A stretch of DNA of 6,555 nucleotides from Candidatus Treponema faecavium (lineage in GTDB: Bacteria; Spirochaetota; Spirochaetia; Treponematales; Treponemataceae): NCBI GenBank assembly GCA_019113455.1, contig DXHG01000120.1, positions 1 to 6,555 on the forward strand, given 5' to 3'. Numbering within the stretch: position 1 is the first letter of the stretch; each line of letters begins with the position of its first letter. The notes under the pieces are model-generated. The model was not told the DNA's origin. It saw only the letters and a list, made by a program, of their open reading frames with translations, and did no database searches. A program made the position numbers and the translations under genes. Positions 6,015 through 6,555 of the stretch are shown piece by piece.

Positions 6015-6434
6015 TTAGCAGACAATCATCGAGAATACCATGGTGAACAGAGCGACCGTCTCACACAGACCAACAACCATGATATACTGGGCAAAACCTT
6101 TGCCTGTTTCACCAAGCGCGTCGGAACCGGCAGCGCCCGCCTGTCCCTGCGCAACGGCAGAAGCTGCCATCGCAAGACCGGAAAAAATACCCAGCGCCAA
6201 AAGGAACATACCGTCGCGCTGAGAAGAAATCATGCTCTGCATCAGCAGAAAGCCGTAAATTGTCTGAGTAAGCGGGGCACCGGCAAAAACGGTCAGAATG
6301 AAAGGCGCAGGCTTATTATTCATGTAGCACCGTTTCCATGCCCCAATCGCAGCCTGACCAGCAAAACTGATACCGATTGCCGAACCAATCGCGGCAATAC
6401 CCAGAACACATGCAGCACCAAACATACCAATCAT
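6015..6434 (-). CDS. atpK: V-type ATP synthase subunit K (proteolipid, rotor ring)
   Basis: This subunit forms the membrane rotor ring that carries ions across the inner membrane. The 139 residues make four transmembrane helices, a duplicated helical hairpin, at about 5-31, 44-69, 76-98 and 113-137. As in other V-type proteolipids, only the second hairpin keeps the ion-binding acid: E125 in GLCETVALF. The equivalent place in helix 2 is glutamine (Q57, in PLTQTIYG). T56, Q57, Q96 (AVAQGQ) and E125 correspond to the Na+ ligands T64, Q65, Q110 and E139 of Enterococcus hirae NtpK, and the Q-to-E distance of 29 residues is identical. The start is set by AGGAG six bases upstream. It lies 24 nt after atpI and 20 nt before ispG, so it is mid-operon. 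Sodium coupling is inferred from residues only. Confidence 0.96.
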   Translation of the reverse strand: MIGMFGAACVLGIAAIGSAIGISFAGQAAIGAWKRCYMNNKPAPFILTVFAGAPLTQTIYGFLLMQSMISSQRDGMFLLALGIFSGLAMAASAVAQGQAGAAGSDALGETGKGFAQYIMVVGLCETVALFTMVFSMIVC

Positions 6435-6440
6435 AGAAAA

Positions 6441-6445
6441 CTCCT
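6441..6445 (-). promoter_or_regulatory. Ribosome binding site of atpK
   Basis: Read on the minus strand, AGGAG stands six bases before the ATG at 6434. It is the strongest Shine-Dalgarno in the window, fitting a subunit needed in about ten copies per ATPase. Confidence 0.85.
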
Positions 6446-6458
6446 ACAGTAGAAACTG

Positions 6459-6555
6459 TTATTTTTTTACCGTTTCGCTGAACGGCTCATATGCAAAACC
6501 AGACCATGACATGCCCAAATGGTTGGAAAACTCCAGCGTATTCAGGCGCACGCCA
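6459..6555 (-). CDS. atpI: V-type ATP synthase subunit I, C-terminal end (partial)
   Basis: Reading the minus strand from the right edge gives 31 residues, starting GVRLNTLEFSNHLG and ending YEPFSETVKK, before a TAA stop at 6461-6459. The pattern R-L-x-x-x-E-F followed by a glycine-containing stretch and EPF is the usual tail of the membrane stator subunit I (a-subunit homologue), after its last transmembrane helix. Position directly upstream of atpK agrees, since I and K are adjacent in bacterial V-type operons. The 5' part, including the N-terminal stalk domain and the ion-channel helices, lies outside the window. The identification rests on a short tail plus context. Confidence 0.82.
   Translation of the reverse strand, partial: GVRLNTLEFSNHLGMSWSGFAYEPFSETVKK

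Noticed and set aside
6003..6452. 149-residue plus-strand open frame antisense to atpK
   Set aside because: It is a shadow of the proteolipid gene; no ribosome site and no family resemblance.

Overview
The window most likely comes from a spirochaete of the Treponema type with intermediate G+C. The inference rests on a bacterial V-type (A/V) ATPase whose I and K genes are adjacent, a compact 370-residue IspG, and a diderm outer-membrane barrel of the Omp85 superfamily. The genus is an inference from gene content and protein style; no species can be named from the sequence alone.

Layout. Positions 1-433 are non-coding. They open with an unusual array of 13-bp palindromes repeating every 22 bp (about 7-152), followed by structured but gene-free DNA and a near-consensus promoter. 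That promoter drives a stand-alone tRNA-Leu(GAG) (434-515), which ends directly in a strong intrinsic terminator (515-550). A second promoter then lies so close to the next start codon that its transcript is predicted to be nearly or fully leaderless.

The plus-strand operon (603-3559) holds two translationally coupled envelope genes that overlap by one base. The first encodes a WbaP-type phosphoglycosyl transferase, which starts glycan synthesis on undecaprenyl phosphate. The second encodes a secreted outer-membrane barrel with a single POTRA-like domain and Omp85 hallmarks. A perfect 24-bp hairpin (3636-3692) then serves as a terminator for both strands, because the next operon converges on it.

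The minus-strand operon, read right to left, contains the C-terminal end of V-ATPase subunit I (atpI, cut by the window edge), the proteolipid subunit K (atpK), ispG of the MEP isoprenoid pathway, and a secreted TPR-repeat protein of unknown function. Spacing is tight: 24 nt, 20 nt and a 4-nt overlap. Subunit K carries what looks like a complete Na+-binding residue set, so the ATPase may be sodium-coupled.

Together the genes concern the cell envelope and membrane energetics: a lipid-linked sugar initiator, an outer-membrane barrel, the isoprenoid pathway that supplies the undecaprenyl carrier used by the WbaP-like enzyme, and an ion-translocating ATPase. No mobile element, CRISPR array, prophage gene or broken gene was seen.
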